64,000 bases of DNA, taken from Curtobacterium pusillum. Its GTDB lineage: Bacteria; Actinomycetota; Actinomycetes; Actinomycetales; Microbacteriaceae. A model generated the notes under the pieces. It saw nothing but the letters and a program-made list of their open reading frames with translations. It was not told the origin of the DNA and did not search any database. Shown here in pieces: positions 15,959 to 24,588 of this stretch. Each line of letters begins with the position of its first letter. Position 1 is the stretch's first letter. The position numbers and the translations under genes are program-made. The stretch lies in the NCBI RefSeq assembly GCF_007673235.1, contig NZ_VDZH01000008.1:1-64000 (forward strand), in the 5' to 3' direction.

Positions 15959-16470
15959 TGACGATGACGCTCGAACGCCCGACCACCGTCCGACCCGACC
16001 TGATCCAGCCGGAGACCCGCGCAGCCGTCGACGAGCTCTACGCCGGCGACACCGTCACCGCGTTCCGCGCGATCGACGCCGCTACCGCGGACCCGACCGA
16101 GGACGTCCGCACGTGGGAACTCGACGACCAGCAGCGCCAGGTCTACGAAGCGGGGTTCATGATGGGCTACCAGCTCGTCGCCCCGGCCCTCGCCGCCGAG
16201 GTCATGGAGCTGCGAGCCCGCCTCGAGCAGGCCGAGCACGACGCGGACCGGTATTACGCCGAGATGTGCCGCCGACCCCCGGCACGCGACCACGCCACCA
16301 TCGAGGAGTTCCTCGCCGCGCAGAAGCACCGCGGCGCCGAGGCCGCTGCCAAGCGCGCCGCGCAGATCCGGGCGGAGATCGGCGGGAGCGCGGCCGACCA
16401 GTGGGACACACCGGCCGAGACTCAGGCAACGGCGGCGCGACCGTTCCAGTTCGCCGGCAACCGCGCCTAG
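15958..16470 (+). CDS. Hypothetical helical protein (170 aa)
   Basis: The ATG overlaps the redoxin stop (TGATG), so the two are co-translated. The protein is soluble and highly helical. A region around residues 75-105 (LAAEVMELRARLEQAEHDAD) should form a coiled coil, followed by an Ala/Lys/Arg-rich helix (AQKHRGAEAAAKRAAQIRAE). No catalytic motif is seen and I cannot name a family. Coupling to NrdH is the only functional hint. Confidence 0.65.
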   Translation: MTMTLERPTTVRPDLIQPETRAAVDELYAGDTVTAFRAIDAATADPTEDVRTWELDDQQRQVYEAGFMMGYQLVAPALAAEVMELRARLEQAEHDADRYYAEMCRRPPARDHATIEEFLAAQKHRGAEAAAKRAAQIRAEIGGSAADQWDTPAETQATAARPFQFAGNRA

Positions 16471-16483
16471 AAAGGGAGCCACC

Positions 16484-16714
16484 ATGGACGGACTCAACAG
16501 CGGCCCTACCCGGCCGCCCCTGCACATCTTTGACACTCTCGGACAAGGGTGCGTTGTCGTGGCTATCGCTGCGGCCGTCATCGCTCTCGTGGGCGTGATC
16601 GTGTGGTTCCGCGTGCCTGCTGCACGCCACAGCCCGATCATCGTGCGACTGTGGCTCGTCTGCGCAGGTGTCGGTTTCTTCGCGATCGTCTTCGCGATTC
16701 TGCTGCTCGCCTGA
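16484..16714 (+). CDS. Small membrane protein (76 aa)
   Basis: Two membrane helices are clear (about residues 22-43 and 56-76), joined by a basic loop (WFRVPAARHSP), so both ends face outward if the loop is cytoplasmic. AAAGGGAG lies six bases before the ATG. It follows the NrdH unit by 13 bp and is probably in the same transcript. The function is unknown; small two-helix proteins in leading regions sometimes act in entry exclusion, but nothing here shows it. Confidence 0.6.
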   Translation: MDGLNSGPTRPPLHIFDTLGQGCVVVAIAAAVIALVGVIVWFRVPAARHSPIIVRLWLVCAGVGFFAIVFAILLLA

Positions 16715-16777
16715 CCACCCAACCACCCCGCGCGCTGACAGCGCTTGGTAGAATCGACCCAGAGCAGGGGAGTCCCC

Positions 16778-16987
16778 ATGAGCATCAACACTGAGCACAA
16801 CACCGCCCGCACGATCGACGTGGAGCAGGAGATGGCGCTGGTCGAGAAGGGCCAGCAGCTCGCCGGCCACTTCCCGAACGCGGAAGCGCTCGGCCGTGCC
16901 CGGCGCATCCTCGAGGGGACGTTGTCGCCGGAGGACGCGCGCGCGGAGGTCGCAGCGAAGCACGGGTTTCCGCTCCGCAAGCGCTGA
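16778..16987 (+). CDS. VbhA-like antitoxin
   Basis: The 69-residue protein is helical and ends with ILEGTLSPEDARAEVAAKHG, the pattern of the VbhA antitoxin C-terminus (G-x-[IL]-[ST]-x-E-x-A). VbhA blocks Fic AMP-transferases by inserting a glutamate in an [ST]xxxE[GN] motif. I see E-K-G in MALVEKGQQLAG but no Ser or Thr at the expected place, so the inhibitory motif is imperfect or altered. It lies 25 bp before the Fic gene, the usual order. The ATG follows GGGGAG. The pairing makes the assignment likely despite low similarity. Confidence 0.62.
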   Translation: MSINTEHNTARTIDVEQEMALVEKGQQLAGHFPNAEALGRARRILEGTLSPEDARAEVAAKHGFPLRKR

Positions 16988-17012
16988 GCGTCGACGTCCT
17001 GCGGGGGAGCGG

Positions 17013-17790
17013 ATGAGCGTCGACGACAAGTACACCTACCCCGGCAGCGGCGGGGTGCTAATCAACGCCGCCGGCTACCGGACGCACCGTGAACTCGACG
17101 AGGCGATGAACGACGTCGCTTCGATCACGATGGCCGAGGTCCGCTCCGAACCGGTCCCGGACCGTCCCGGCTATGACTACCTGCAGAGCATCCACGAGCG
17201 CATGTTCGGCGACCTGGTGCCGGGCATCGCCGGACGGCTCCGCGACGTCGACGTGCAGGCCACCGGGACGGGGATCCCGTACTGCCGGCCGGAGTACATC
17301 GACGCGAACCTGTCGACGTTGTTCGGGAAGCTCGAGCGGGAGGACTACCTCGCCGGCCTCGACGCGGACACGTTCGCGGACCGCCTCGCGGACCGGTGGG
17401 GGGGAGTTGTCGGCGATCCATCCCTACCGGGACGGCAACACCAGATCGCAGAGCACCTACGTGGGCGCGATCGCGGAACGCGCCGGCCACCCGATCGACT
17501 GGGAACGTGTCGACGTCGACGAGCTCCGCACCGCAAGACTCCACGCTGTCGCCGGCAACGACCGTCCCCTCGCGGACTACCTCCGCACACACCTGGTGAG
17601 CGCCCACGTCGATGCCGCACGCGACGGTCGCGAACTCGGAGCATTCGAGCGTGAAGACCTCGAGATGATGCGCGACGCCGGCGTCGACCTCGACGCCGCA
17701 TCCCGTGCGCCCAGCACCGACCTATCGAGTCGTCTGGAGCAGTGGCCGTCACTGCCCGAGCAGTCCCGCGGCAGCGACCTCGAACGGTAA
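17013..17790 (+). pseudogene. Fic-domain AMP-transferase gene with a frameshift
   Basis: Reading from ATG 17013 (GGGGGAGC site) gives a Fic N-terminal region with YRTHRELDEAMNDVAS and YLQSIHERMFGDLVPG. At a run of seven Gs (17398-17404) the frame must shift: dropping one G joins it to SAIHPYRDGNTRSQSTYVGA, the Fic loop HPFx[DE]GNxRxxR. Intact length would be about 258 residues. The loop has Tyr for Phe and Ser for the last Arg, so activity may be weak even if the frame is restored. Fic enzymes attach AMP to target proteins and act as toxins. The slip could be real inactivation, phase variation in the G-run or a base-calling error. Confidence 0.7.
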
Positions 17791-17804
17791 CCAAGGAGCC
17801 CGAC

Positions 17805-18053
17805 ATGACCGACCGCACCGACGACCTGATCGTGCAGGACAACTACGACCTCGCCGTGGCTCTCGCCACGGCACTGCGCGACGCCCGGTCCGCCGGCGAC
17901 CCCCAGTGGGAGCGGACCCTCGCCGCAACACTCGCGCAGACGGCGCACCACCTCGCGTTGACAGCCGGCCCAGGCCAAGAGGTCATGCCCGCGATCACGC
18001 ATCTGAACGGGTACCCGGACCCCACCGCGATCCGGACCCTGCTCCGCCGATGA
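17805..18053 (+). CDS. Small hypothetical protein (82 aa)
   Basis: A mostly helical soluble protein (DNYDLAVALATALRDARSAG, then TLAATLAQTAHHLALTAGPG). AAGGAG lies seven bases before the ATG. Its stop overlaps the start of the HNH gene as ATGA, so the two are coupled. No family was recognised. Confidence 0.6.
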   Translation: MTDRTDDLIVQDNYDLAVALATALRDARSAGDPQWERTLAATLAQTAHHLALTAGPGQEVMPAITHLNGYPDPTAIRTLLRR

Positions 18054-18553
18054 CTCCCGGACCGCAGCCCACGTCCGCCGCCGAGCGCTTCTGGACGCAC
18101 GTCGTCAAGGGACCGGGAGCGTCGGACTGTTGGATCTGGACTGGCGCGATCGGCGACGACGGATACGGCCGGTTCTGGGTGCCACAGCCCGACGGCGGGC
18201 AGCGCGCCATGCGACCCCAGCGGTGGCTGTTCGAGCACCTGACGGGCATCGCACTGCACCCGCGGGTGCTGCTGCTGCACGCGTGCGACGTGCCGTTGTG
18301 TGTGCACGTCGACGTCGACCAAGCGGCGTCGCACCTGGCGCCCGGTACGCACCGCGGGAACATGCTCGAGCGTGTTCAGCGCGGCCGCCACCGCAACGCC
18401 TCGACCGCACTCCGCATCGCGGGCCTGCCGCGGTCGGAACGGGTCCGGCTCTCGCGTGAGCTCCGCCAGGCGTTCCGCGACCACGGGTGGGACGCGGCCG
18501 CGGTGCGCGCTTGCCGAACGGGGATCGCGACGGGCACTCCGACGTTGTTCTGA
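18050..18553 (+). CDS. HNH endonuclease-like protein
   Basis: The 167-residue protein begins with the phage-type segment DCWIWTGAIGDDGYGRFWVP and carries the HNH core LLLHACDVPLCVHVDVD followed by SHLAPGTHRGNMLERVQRGR. These give the metal-binding His, two Cys and the downstream His/Asn of HNH_3-type nucleases common in phages and mobile elements. The usual N-P-x-H after the second Cys is replaced by VHVDVDQAASH, so the active site may differ. A C-terminal helix (RSERVRLSRELRQAFRDHGW) may bind DNA. It could be a homing-type or DNA-processing nuclease. Confidence 0.65.
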   Translation: MTPGPQPTSAAERFWTHVVKGPGASDCWIWTGAIGDDGYGRFWVPQPDGGQRAMRPQRWLFEHLTGIALHPRVLLLHACDVPLCVHVDVDQAASHLAPGTHRGNMLERVQRGRHRNASTALRIAGLPRSERVRLSRELRQAFRDHGWDAAAVRACRTGIATGTPTLF

Positions 18554-18610
18554 CGAGCACTGTCGGACGCCGGCGGTACGGTCACCGGCAACCACGAAGG
18601 AGACAGGACT

Positions 18611-18913
18611 ATGACGAACTACGGACCGATCGGGTGGGTACCCGCTCCGCAGCCGGCGCAACGGGTGAGGTCGAAGGTTGCGGGGACGCGGCTGTCGCGC
18701 TGGAGCGTGTTCCTCGGCATCCAGTCGGTGGTGTTTGGGTTCCTCCTGCCGATCCCGATCCTCGCGGCTGTGTTCGGCATCGTGGCTCTCTGCCGTGGCA
18801 CGGCGATCCCCGGTCGTGCGACCGTCGGGATCGTGTTCGGCTGGTCGGGTCTGACGTTCTGGGGCGGCGCAATCGCAATCGCCATCTGGTCGATGCACGT
18901 CAACTACATCTAA
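18611..18913 (+). CDS. DUF4190-like small membrane protein
   Basis: The 100-residue product has a Pro/Arg-rich cytoplasmic start and two or three membrane helices (about 33-60, 65-80 and 80-97) with the glycine-rich pattern ALCRGTAIPGRATVGIVFGW, typical of DUF4190 proteins. Their role is unknown. AAGGAGACA precedes the ATG. It is the last rightward gene before a strong terminator. Confidence 0.6.
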   Translation: MTNYGPIGWVPAPQPAQRVRSKVAGTRLSRWSVFLGIQSVVFGFLLPIPILAAVFGIVALCRGTAIPGRATVGIVFGWSGLTFWGGAIAIAIWSMHVNYI

Positions 18914-18929
18914 CGGCCACAGCACACAC

Positions 18930-18969
18930 CACGGCCCTCGATCACTCATCCAAGTGATCGAGGGCCGTG
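18930..18969. terminator. 17-bp hairpin between convergent genes
   Basis: Positions 18930-18946 are the perfect reverse complement of 18953-18969 around a six-base loop. It sits between the rightward DUF4190 gene and the stop of the leftward Zn-ribbon gene, the place for a bidirectional terminator. No strong U-tract follows on either side. Confidence 0.75.
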
Positions 18970-19191
18970 TCACGTGTAAGAGACGCTACCGCGCCCGATC
19001 CGGAACGGGCGCCCACACTCGGAGCACTCGCTGTCGTCGCGGGTGAAGGCCGCTTCGCATGTCGGGCACCGTTCGATTTCCATCGGTTCTCCGGTGCTGC
19101 GCCAGTCGCTCGGGAGATACATCAGCGTGTGCCGGCAGCGCGGGCAGTACCGTGCCTCATCGTCGAACTCACCGAAGCACCACGGGCACAC
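18970..19191 (-). CDS. Double zinc-ribbon protein (73 aa)
   Basis: Four CxxC pairs are visible: MCPWCFGEFD, YCPRCRHTL, RCPTCEAAF and ECSECGRPF. They make two adjacent zinc ribbons joined by a short linker. The protein is soluble and may bind nucleic acid or protein. It is the second gene of a leftward pair, six bases after the coiled-coil gene, running away from the presumed oriT. An accessory role in the relaxosome is possible from position only. Confidence 0.65.
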   Translation of the reverse strand: MCPWCFGEFDDEARYCPRCRHTLMYLPSDWRSTGEPMEIERCPTCEAAFTRDDSECSECGRPFRIGRGSVSYT

Positions 19192-19197
19192 GTCTGG

Positions 19198-19638
19198 CTA
19201 CGCCGCGACCGACTCGTGGGTGCCGCCCTGCGCGTCGTCGACGTCTGCGGTCTGGGGCTCGCCTACTGCCTCTCCTGTGTCCACGTCGGCGGTTGGCGCC
19301 GCCTTCGGCTTGCTCCGCTTCACATCGCGCACGGACAGGCCCAGTCGTTCGGCGACCTCGTCGCGAGTGACCTTCGTGTCGAGCATCCGCCCGACGATCT
19401 CCTGCGCGCGTGCTTCCGCCTCCGTGACTGCGGCGGCGGCTTCGTCGCGGATTTTGTGGATGCGCGTCTCGGCGTCATCGTTGATCGCATCGACCGCGTC
19501 AACGGTGACGAAGTACTCCGCCGCGAGCTCTTCGAGCTGTTCCTGCCTGCGGCGGAACTGTGCTGCTTGCTCTACCGCTCGCTCACGCGCAGCTTTACGT
19601 GCTGCGGCCTGCTTCCCCGACGTCCGAACCTGAGTCAT
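19198..19638 (-). CDS. Coiled-coil/HTH protein, possible relaxosome accessory factor
   Basis: The 146-residue protein has a basic start (GKQAAARKAARERAVEQAAQ), a long charged helical section to about residue 85, and a helix-turn-helix-like element RDEVAERLGLSVRDVKRSKP near 92-111, then an acidic tail. GGGGAG lies before the ATG at 19638; an upstream TTG is less likely. It is transcribed away from the 437-bp gap in front of traA. A DNA-binding protein at this place could help the relaxase at oriT, as small accessory proteins do in other plasmids. This is inference. Confidence 0.6.
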   Translation of the reverse strand: MTQVRTSGKQAAARKAARERAVEQAAQFRRRQEQLEELAAEYFVTVDAVDAINDDAETRIHKIRDEAAAAVTEAEARAQEIVGRMLDTKVTRDEVAERLGLSVRDVKRSKPKAAPTADVDTGEAVGEPQTADVDDAQGGTHESVAA

Positions 19639-20075
19639 GTCACTCCCCAATCCCTAACGGCCACCACCCGCCTGAACCGGGCGGCACCTGCCTATCAGCG
19701 GTGCCCTGCGGCGCTTCTGTTGTCGCCCAGTGTAGCTCGCACCTGCGGCGCGGCCTGTGACAGTTATCGACCCGGATGCGGACGGCCCGACGCTCCTCGT
19801 TCCTCGTCGCTGGCCGCCGCTCCCAGTCTCCACCTGTCTACCGCGCTCGGATCTCCGCCGATTCCGCTCCGCTCCACCGACTCCGACCCTCCCGGCCACG
19901 CCTCCCTCCCTTCAGCCTGCGCTCGTTCCTCGCTCCAGCCTCCGGTCATCAACGCGTCACACCTCAGGCATTACAAATGAATGAGGTAGAGTCGCCCCAT
20001 GCAGACCGTCAGCAGCCGGCACCGCGGCTGGGATGGACTGCGGTCGGTGACACGTCCCCGAGGCGGTGACCGCGG
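19639..20075. other. Probable oriT-bearing gap upstream of traA
   Basis: No gene is supported here. The gap separates the divergent accessory pair from the relaxase gene, where oriT usually lies. An inverted repeat GGCACC (19683-19688) / GGTGCC (19700-19705) with an 11-base loop is the clearest hairpin. 19770-19940 is pyrimidine-rich on the plus strand, and a short A/T-rich patch near 19965-19985 could serve as promoter. No known nic sequence was recognised. Confidence 0.4.
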
Positions 20076-23000
20076 ATGATGACGATGCACGTTCTCTCCG
20101 CCGGTGACGGGTACACGTACTACACGTCCGAGGTCGCCACTGGCGACGCACGGCGTGACCACGACCGTGAGCTCGGGGACTACTACACCGCCGACGGGAA
20201 CCCTCCGGGACGGTGGATGGGCGGCGGCGCCGCCGTCCTCGGCGTCTCCGGGACCGTCACCGAAGAGCAGATGAAGGCGCTGTTCGGTGAGGGGCTGCAC
20301 CCCGACGCGGACCGCATCATTGCCGAAGCCCTGCAGGCCGGCAGGAGCGGCAAGGAGGCCCAGGGGGCGGCGAAGCTCGGCCGGTCCTACTACGTCTACA
20401 AGGCCGACGAGAACAGCCTGCAGGGACACATCCAGGCCGGATACGCGACCTTCCAGCGCATTCAGGGACACGAGCCCAACACCGAGGAACGCCGCCTCAT
20501 CCGCTCCCGCGAGGGCGCCCAGGCGTTCCGAGACGCGAAGGGCCGCGAACCCGCCGACAAGGAAGAACTCGGCCGCTACATCACCGCCGCAACGCGGCCC
20601 GACCAGCAGGCCGTCGCGGGGTTCGACCTGGTGTGCTCACCCGCGAAGAGCGTTTCTGTTCTCTGGGCACTCGGTGACGACGAGACCCGGAGGGCCATCG
20701 AGCGGGCGCAGGATCGCGCCGTCGCATCGACGATCGCCTACCTCGAGCGGGAAGCCCTTGCCACCCGCGCGGGGACGAACGGTGTCGAGCAGATCGAGGT
20801 CAACGGTGGTGTCGCGGTGACGGCGTTCCGGCATTTCGAGTCCCGCAACGGCGACCCGCAGCTGCACGACCACCTCGTGGTCGCGAACAAGGTGCAGGGC
20901 TCCGACGGCAAGTGGCGCACCATCGACTCCAAGCTGCTACACCGCATGAACGTCCCCATCTCCGAGTACTACAACGCAGCCATCATGTCCGAGGTCACGA
21001 AGGCCCTCGACGTCACCACAGAGGCCCGCACCGTGTCCGCCGGCAAGCGCCCCGTGATGGAGATCGCCGGCGTCGACACCGACCTGCTCGAGACGTTCTC
21101 CTCCCGCTCCGCGTCGATCCGCGAGCAGGTGGAACGCCTCACCGCGGAGTACCAGCGCGACCATGGACGCGCCCCGGACACGAAGGCGCAGATCCGCATC
21201 GCCCAGCAGGCGACGTTGGAGACGCGTCCGCAGAAGGAGCACGGACGGTCCCCGCAGGCAACCCACGACGACGCCGTTGCCCGCGTCGGCCAGGAGCGTG
21301 CCGACCAGGTCCTCCCCGCCGCGCGGCGCGTCGCGGAGACTCGCGCACGTGACGGGTTCGGTGTCCCGACCGTCGACGTCGACGAGCGGGCGAGCCTCGT
21401 CCTGGCCGCGGTTGAGGAGCGGTACTCCGTGTGGGGTGCCGGCGTCATCGAGGCCGAGGCCCGCCGACAGCTCGCGCAGATTATCCCGGATCAGGACGTC
21501 GCCGAGCCCCTCGTGCAGCAGGTCGCCAAGACCGCCCTGCACGGGTCGATCTCGCTCACGCCGCCGTCCCCGCACGGTGCGTTCAAGCCGCTGACCCGCT
21601 CGACCGGCGAGTCGGTGTTCGAGCACAAGGGCAAGACCGTCTACACCTCCGGTGCCATCCTCGCGGCCGAGGACCGCCTCCTCGACGCCGCTCGCACCCG
21701 CACGATGGCGTCCGTGTCGATCGACGTGTTCGAGCGCGTCGCGGCCGCCTACGACGGTCCCCTCGACCAGGGGCAGCGGGATCTCGCGAAGGCGTTCGCG
21801 ACGTCCGACCGGCAGCTGCTGATGGGGATCGGTCCCGCCGGCGCGGGCAAGACCACCGCACTCAAGCTCGCCAACGACGCGCTGGAGTCAGGCGGTGTGC
21901 GCATGATCGGCCTCGCCCCGTCTGCCCCTGCCGCATCCGTCCTCTCGGACGCGGTCGGCATCGAAGCAACCACGATCCACGGCTTCATCGTCGCCCACCA
22001 GCAGGATGAGGTCGCCGAGAAGTACGCGCTCAAGCCCGGCGACGTGATCGTGGTCGACGAAGCCGGCATGGCCGGTACGTTCCGCCTCGACGACGTCCAG
22101 GCGATCGCGAACCAGTACGGCGCCGTGGTCCGCGGGATCGGTGACGACCGGCAGCTGTCCGCTGTCGAGGCCGGCGGCGTGCTGCGGCTCATCGACCGCG
22201 AGGTGGGGTCCGTGCAGCTTGAGCACGTCCACCGTTTCGGTGACGCAGGCGAAGCCGAAGCGTCCCTCCGGCTCCGCGACCCGATGCGAGCCGGCGACCC
22301 GTTCGCCTGGTACCAGGACAACGGCCGTGTCGTCGGCGGCGACAGCGAACGGATGACCGCCGCGGTGTTCGAGGGCTGGCAGCACGACACCCTCACCGGC
22401 ACCCGGTCCCTCATGCTCGCCCCGACGGCCACTGCCGTCGCGGACCTCAACGCGCGTGCGCAGGCGTTCCGGATCTCCACCGGCGACGTCGACACCAGCC
22501 GTTCCGTCCCGCTGCGCGACGGGCTCGCCGCGCACGTCGGCGACACCATCGTCACCCGCCGCAACGAGTCCGATCTGCGGATCCAGGGCGGCCGCGACCG
22601 GGTCAAGAACGGCGACCTGTGGTCTGTCACCGGGATCCGCGACGACGGCGCCCTCGACGTGGCCCACGCCGAGTCCGGCGCCGTGATCCAGCTCCCCGCC
22701 GGCTACGTCAGCCGTCACGTCGAGGTGGGCTACGCCCGCACCATCAGCCGCTCCCAGGGCCTCACCACCGAGCGCACCCACGTTCTCGGCGACGCGACCA
22801 TGAGCCGCGAGGACGCCTACACCGCCCTCTCCCGCGGCAAGGAGAGCAACCGGCTCTACCTGGCCCTCGACGACGCCGCGACCGTCCCCGACGCCCTCGA
22901 GCAGATCGCCGCCCGCTCGGAGCGGATGCTGTCCGCTCACGAGACGATCCGCCTTGAGCAGGACCGCGTCGAGGACCTGGTGACGTTGATCGACCAGCAC

Positions 23001-24443
23001 GCCGACGTCGCCGTGCACGCCGACGAGCTCCGCGCCGGCGCAGTCGTCACCACAGCCCTCGGCGCCGAGCTCGCCACGTCGCTCGAGGCGCAGGAGTCGT
23101 GGGGTGCCCTCGCCGCGTCGCTCCGCCACGCGGAGGACTACGGCCACGACCCGATCGCAACGCTGCGAGACGCGTACAAGCAGCGAGAGCTCGGCACCGC
23201 CGACGACGTCCCCGCGGTGCTGCACTGGCGCATCGAGAAGGCCCTCGAGGGGATCGGTCAGCCGATCGTCCGCGTCGTCGACCGGGAGCCCGTCGACGGC
23301 GTTCCCGCGTGGATCGCCGACGGCCGCCGCCACCAGGACGAGCTCCTGCCCGCCGAGTGGCGTGACCACCTCGCTGAGCGGCACCACTACATCGGCGTCC
23401 GCCTCAAGGAGCGCGGCGCAGCCCTCGCCGTTGAGCAGCCGGCGTGGACGCAGGATCTCGGACGACTCCCGTCGGAGCCGTGGCGCATGTTCGACTGGCA
23501 CCGCACCGCGGCCGAGGTCGACGTGCTCCGCACGAAGTACCGCATCGACCCGTCCGAACCGCAGGCGATCCCCGACAAGCTCCGCGGCAACCCCGTCGCC
23601 GACTACCTGCAGGAGCGCGTGACCGCGTTACACAAGGCTGCGGCCCTGTCGACCGCACCCGAGGTCACCGAGTCCACTCGGGCGCACTACGCGGCGTCGG
23701 CTGCCGAGCGGTCAACATCGGCCCGTACCGCGCTCCGCGCTGCGGCCGAGCGCGCACAGCAGTCCGCATCGAGCGCTGTGAAAACCGCGCCCGATGGCGT
23801 TACTGAAACCCGTACCGAGACCGCCACGGAGGCCGCTCCGCAGCAGTCCCCGGCCGAAGCCGCACCCGCGACGTCGGCCGGCACCGGGACCACTCCAGTG
23901 GCCTCGGCGCCGCCCACCGTTACGCAGGAAGGAACCACCATGAGCGACCCCCTCGACGAGACCCTTGACCACCTCGGTCGGCATGCTGGCCGCGCCGGGC
24001 AGACGATCACCTCCGAAGTTGCCCGTCAGATCCAGCGGGCCAATGACGACCGACGCCGGGCCCTGCTCGACGCTCAGCGCAAGGCCGAACGCGACCAGGA
24101 GCAGGCAACGCGCGACGCCCAGCGCAAGGCCAATCGAGACCGTGAGCAGGTCGCACGTGAAGCGGCGAAGGAGAAGGAGCGCACCGACCGGCTCGCTGCC
24201 CTCTACGGGACTGCGAGCTCGAGCGAGACGTCCGCTCCCGCCAATACCGCCGCCGCCGGCGGCGAGCCCACCGAGCCCGCCGCCGGCACCCGAGCCGAGC
24301 GGGAGCGTCGCCTGCTTGAGGGCGCCGGCTTCGACCCCGACAAGCGCGCGACCTCAGAAGAGATCAAAGCTCGCGAGGAAGAACGCCGCACTGAGCACCG
24401 CGACACCACGCGTACTCGAGGTGACGAGGGCTTGGAACGCTGA
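20076..24443 (+). CDS. traA: MobF-type conjugative relaxase/helicase TraA
   Basis: The 1455-residue protein has an N-terminal TrwC-like relaxase domain with tyrosines at DGYTYYTS and an HUH triad, His253, His264 and His266. Their spacing of 11 and 2 equals that of TrwC of R388. A RecD-like helicase follows, with Walker A GPAGAGKTT at 586-594, Walker B VIVVDEAGM near 655-663 and late helicase motifs (GYARTISRSQG). The tail is Ala/Glu-rich, then coiled coil (residues 1290-1400). It would nick oriT, stay bound to the 5' end and unwind the transferred strand. ATGs at 20079 and 20085 are alternative starts; none has a strong ribosome site. Confidence 0.92.
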   Translation: MMTMHVLSAGDGYTYYTSEVATGDARRDHDRELGDYYTADGNPPGRWMGGGAAVLGVSGTVTEEQMKALFGEGLHPDADRIIAEALQAGRSGKEAQGAAKLGRSYYVYKADENSLQGHIQAGYATFQRIQGHEPNTEERRLIRSREGAQAFRDAKGREPADKEELGRYITAATRPDQQAVAGFDLVCSPAKSVSVLWALGDDETRRAIERAQDRAVASTIAYLEREALATRAGTNGVEQIEVNGGVAVTAFRHFESRNGDPQLHDHLVVANKVQGSDGKWRTIDSKLLHRMNVPISEYYNAAIMSEVTKALDVTTEARTVSAGKRPVMEIAGVDTDLLETFSSRSASIREQVERLTAEYQRDHGRAPDTKAQIRIAQQATLETRPQKEHGRSPQATHDDAVARVGQERADQVLPAARRVAETRARDGFGVPTVDVDERASLVLAAVEERYSVWGAGVIEAEARRQLAQIIPDQDVAEPLVQQVAKTALHGSISLTPPSPHGAFKPLTRSTGESVFEHKGKTVYTSGAILAAEDRLLDAARTRTMASVSIDVFERVAAAYDGPLDQGQRDLAKAFATSDRQLLMGIGPAGAGKTTALKLANDALESGGVRMIGLAPSAPAASVLSDAVGIEATTIHGFIVAHQQDEVAEKYALKPGDVIVVDEAGMAGTFRLDDVQAIANQYGAVVRGIGDDRQLSAVEAGGVLRLIDREVGSVQLEHVHRFGDAGEAEASLRLRDPMRAGDPFAWYQDNGRVVGGDSERMTAAVFEGWQHDTLTGTRSLMLAPTATAVADLNARAQAFRISTGDVDTSRSVPLRDGLAAHVGDTIVTRRNESDLRIQGGRDRVKNGDLWSVTGIRDDGALDVAHAESGAVIQLPAGYVSRHVEVGYARTISRSQGLTTERTHVLGDATMSREDAYTALSRGKESNRLYLALDDAATVPDALEQIAARSERMLSAHETIRLEQDRVEDLVTLIDQHADVAVHADELRAGAVVTTALGAELATSLEAQESWGALAASLRHAEDYGHDPIATLRDAYKQRELGTADDVPAVLHWRIEKALEGIGQPIVRVVDREPVDGVPAWIADGRRHQDELLPAEWRDHLAERHHYIGVRLKERGAALAVEQPAWTQDLGRLPSEPWRMFDWHRTAAEVDVLRTKYRIDPSEPQAIPDKLRGNPVADYLQERVTALHKAAALSTAPEVTESTRAHYAASAAERSTSARTALRAAAERAQQSASSAVKTAPDGVTETRTETATEAAPQQSPAEAAPATSAGTGTTPVASAPPTVTQEGTTMSDPLDETLDHLGRHAGRAGQTITSEVARQIQRANDDRRRALLDAQRKAERDQEQATRDAQRKANRDREQVAREAAKEKERTDRLAALYGTASSSETSAPANTAAAGGEPTEPAAGTRAERERRLLEGAGFDPDKRATSEEIKAREEERRTEHRDTTRTRGDEGLER

Positions 24444-24588
24444 GCGACAGTAGAAGGCGCACGACCACCTGACTGAGCGGACGACTTGGGAGAACACGCG
24501 ATATCGCACCATCCCGCGGTCGAACGGCTCCACCGGGTTGGTATCTCGCTGACTACTTCGCGGGCGGTGGTATCGGTCTAGGACGCCT

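Noticed and set aside
21888-23501. Minus-strand open frame of 537 codons opposite traA
   Set aside because: It lies wholly within the helicase part of traA, which has intact motifs in the plus frame.
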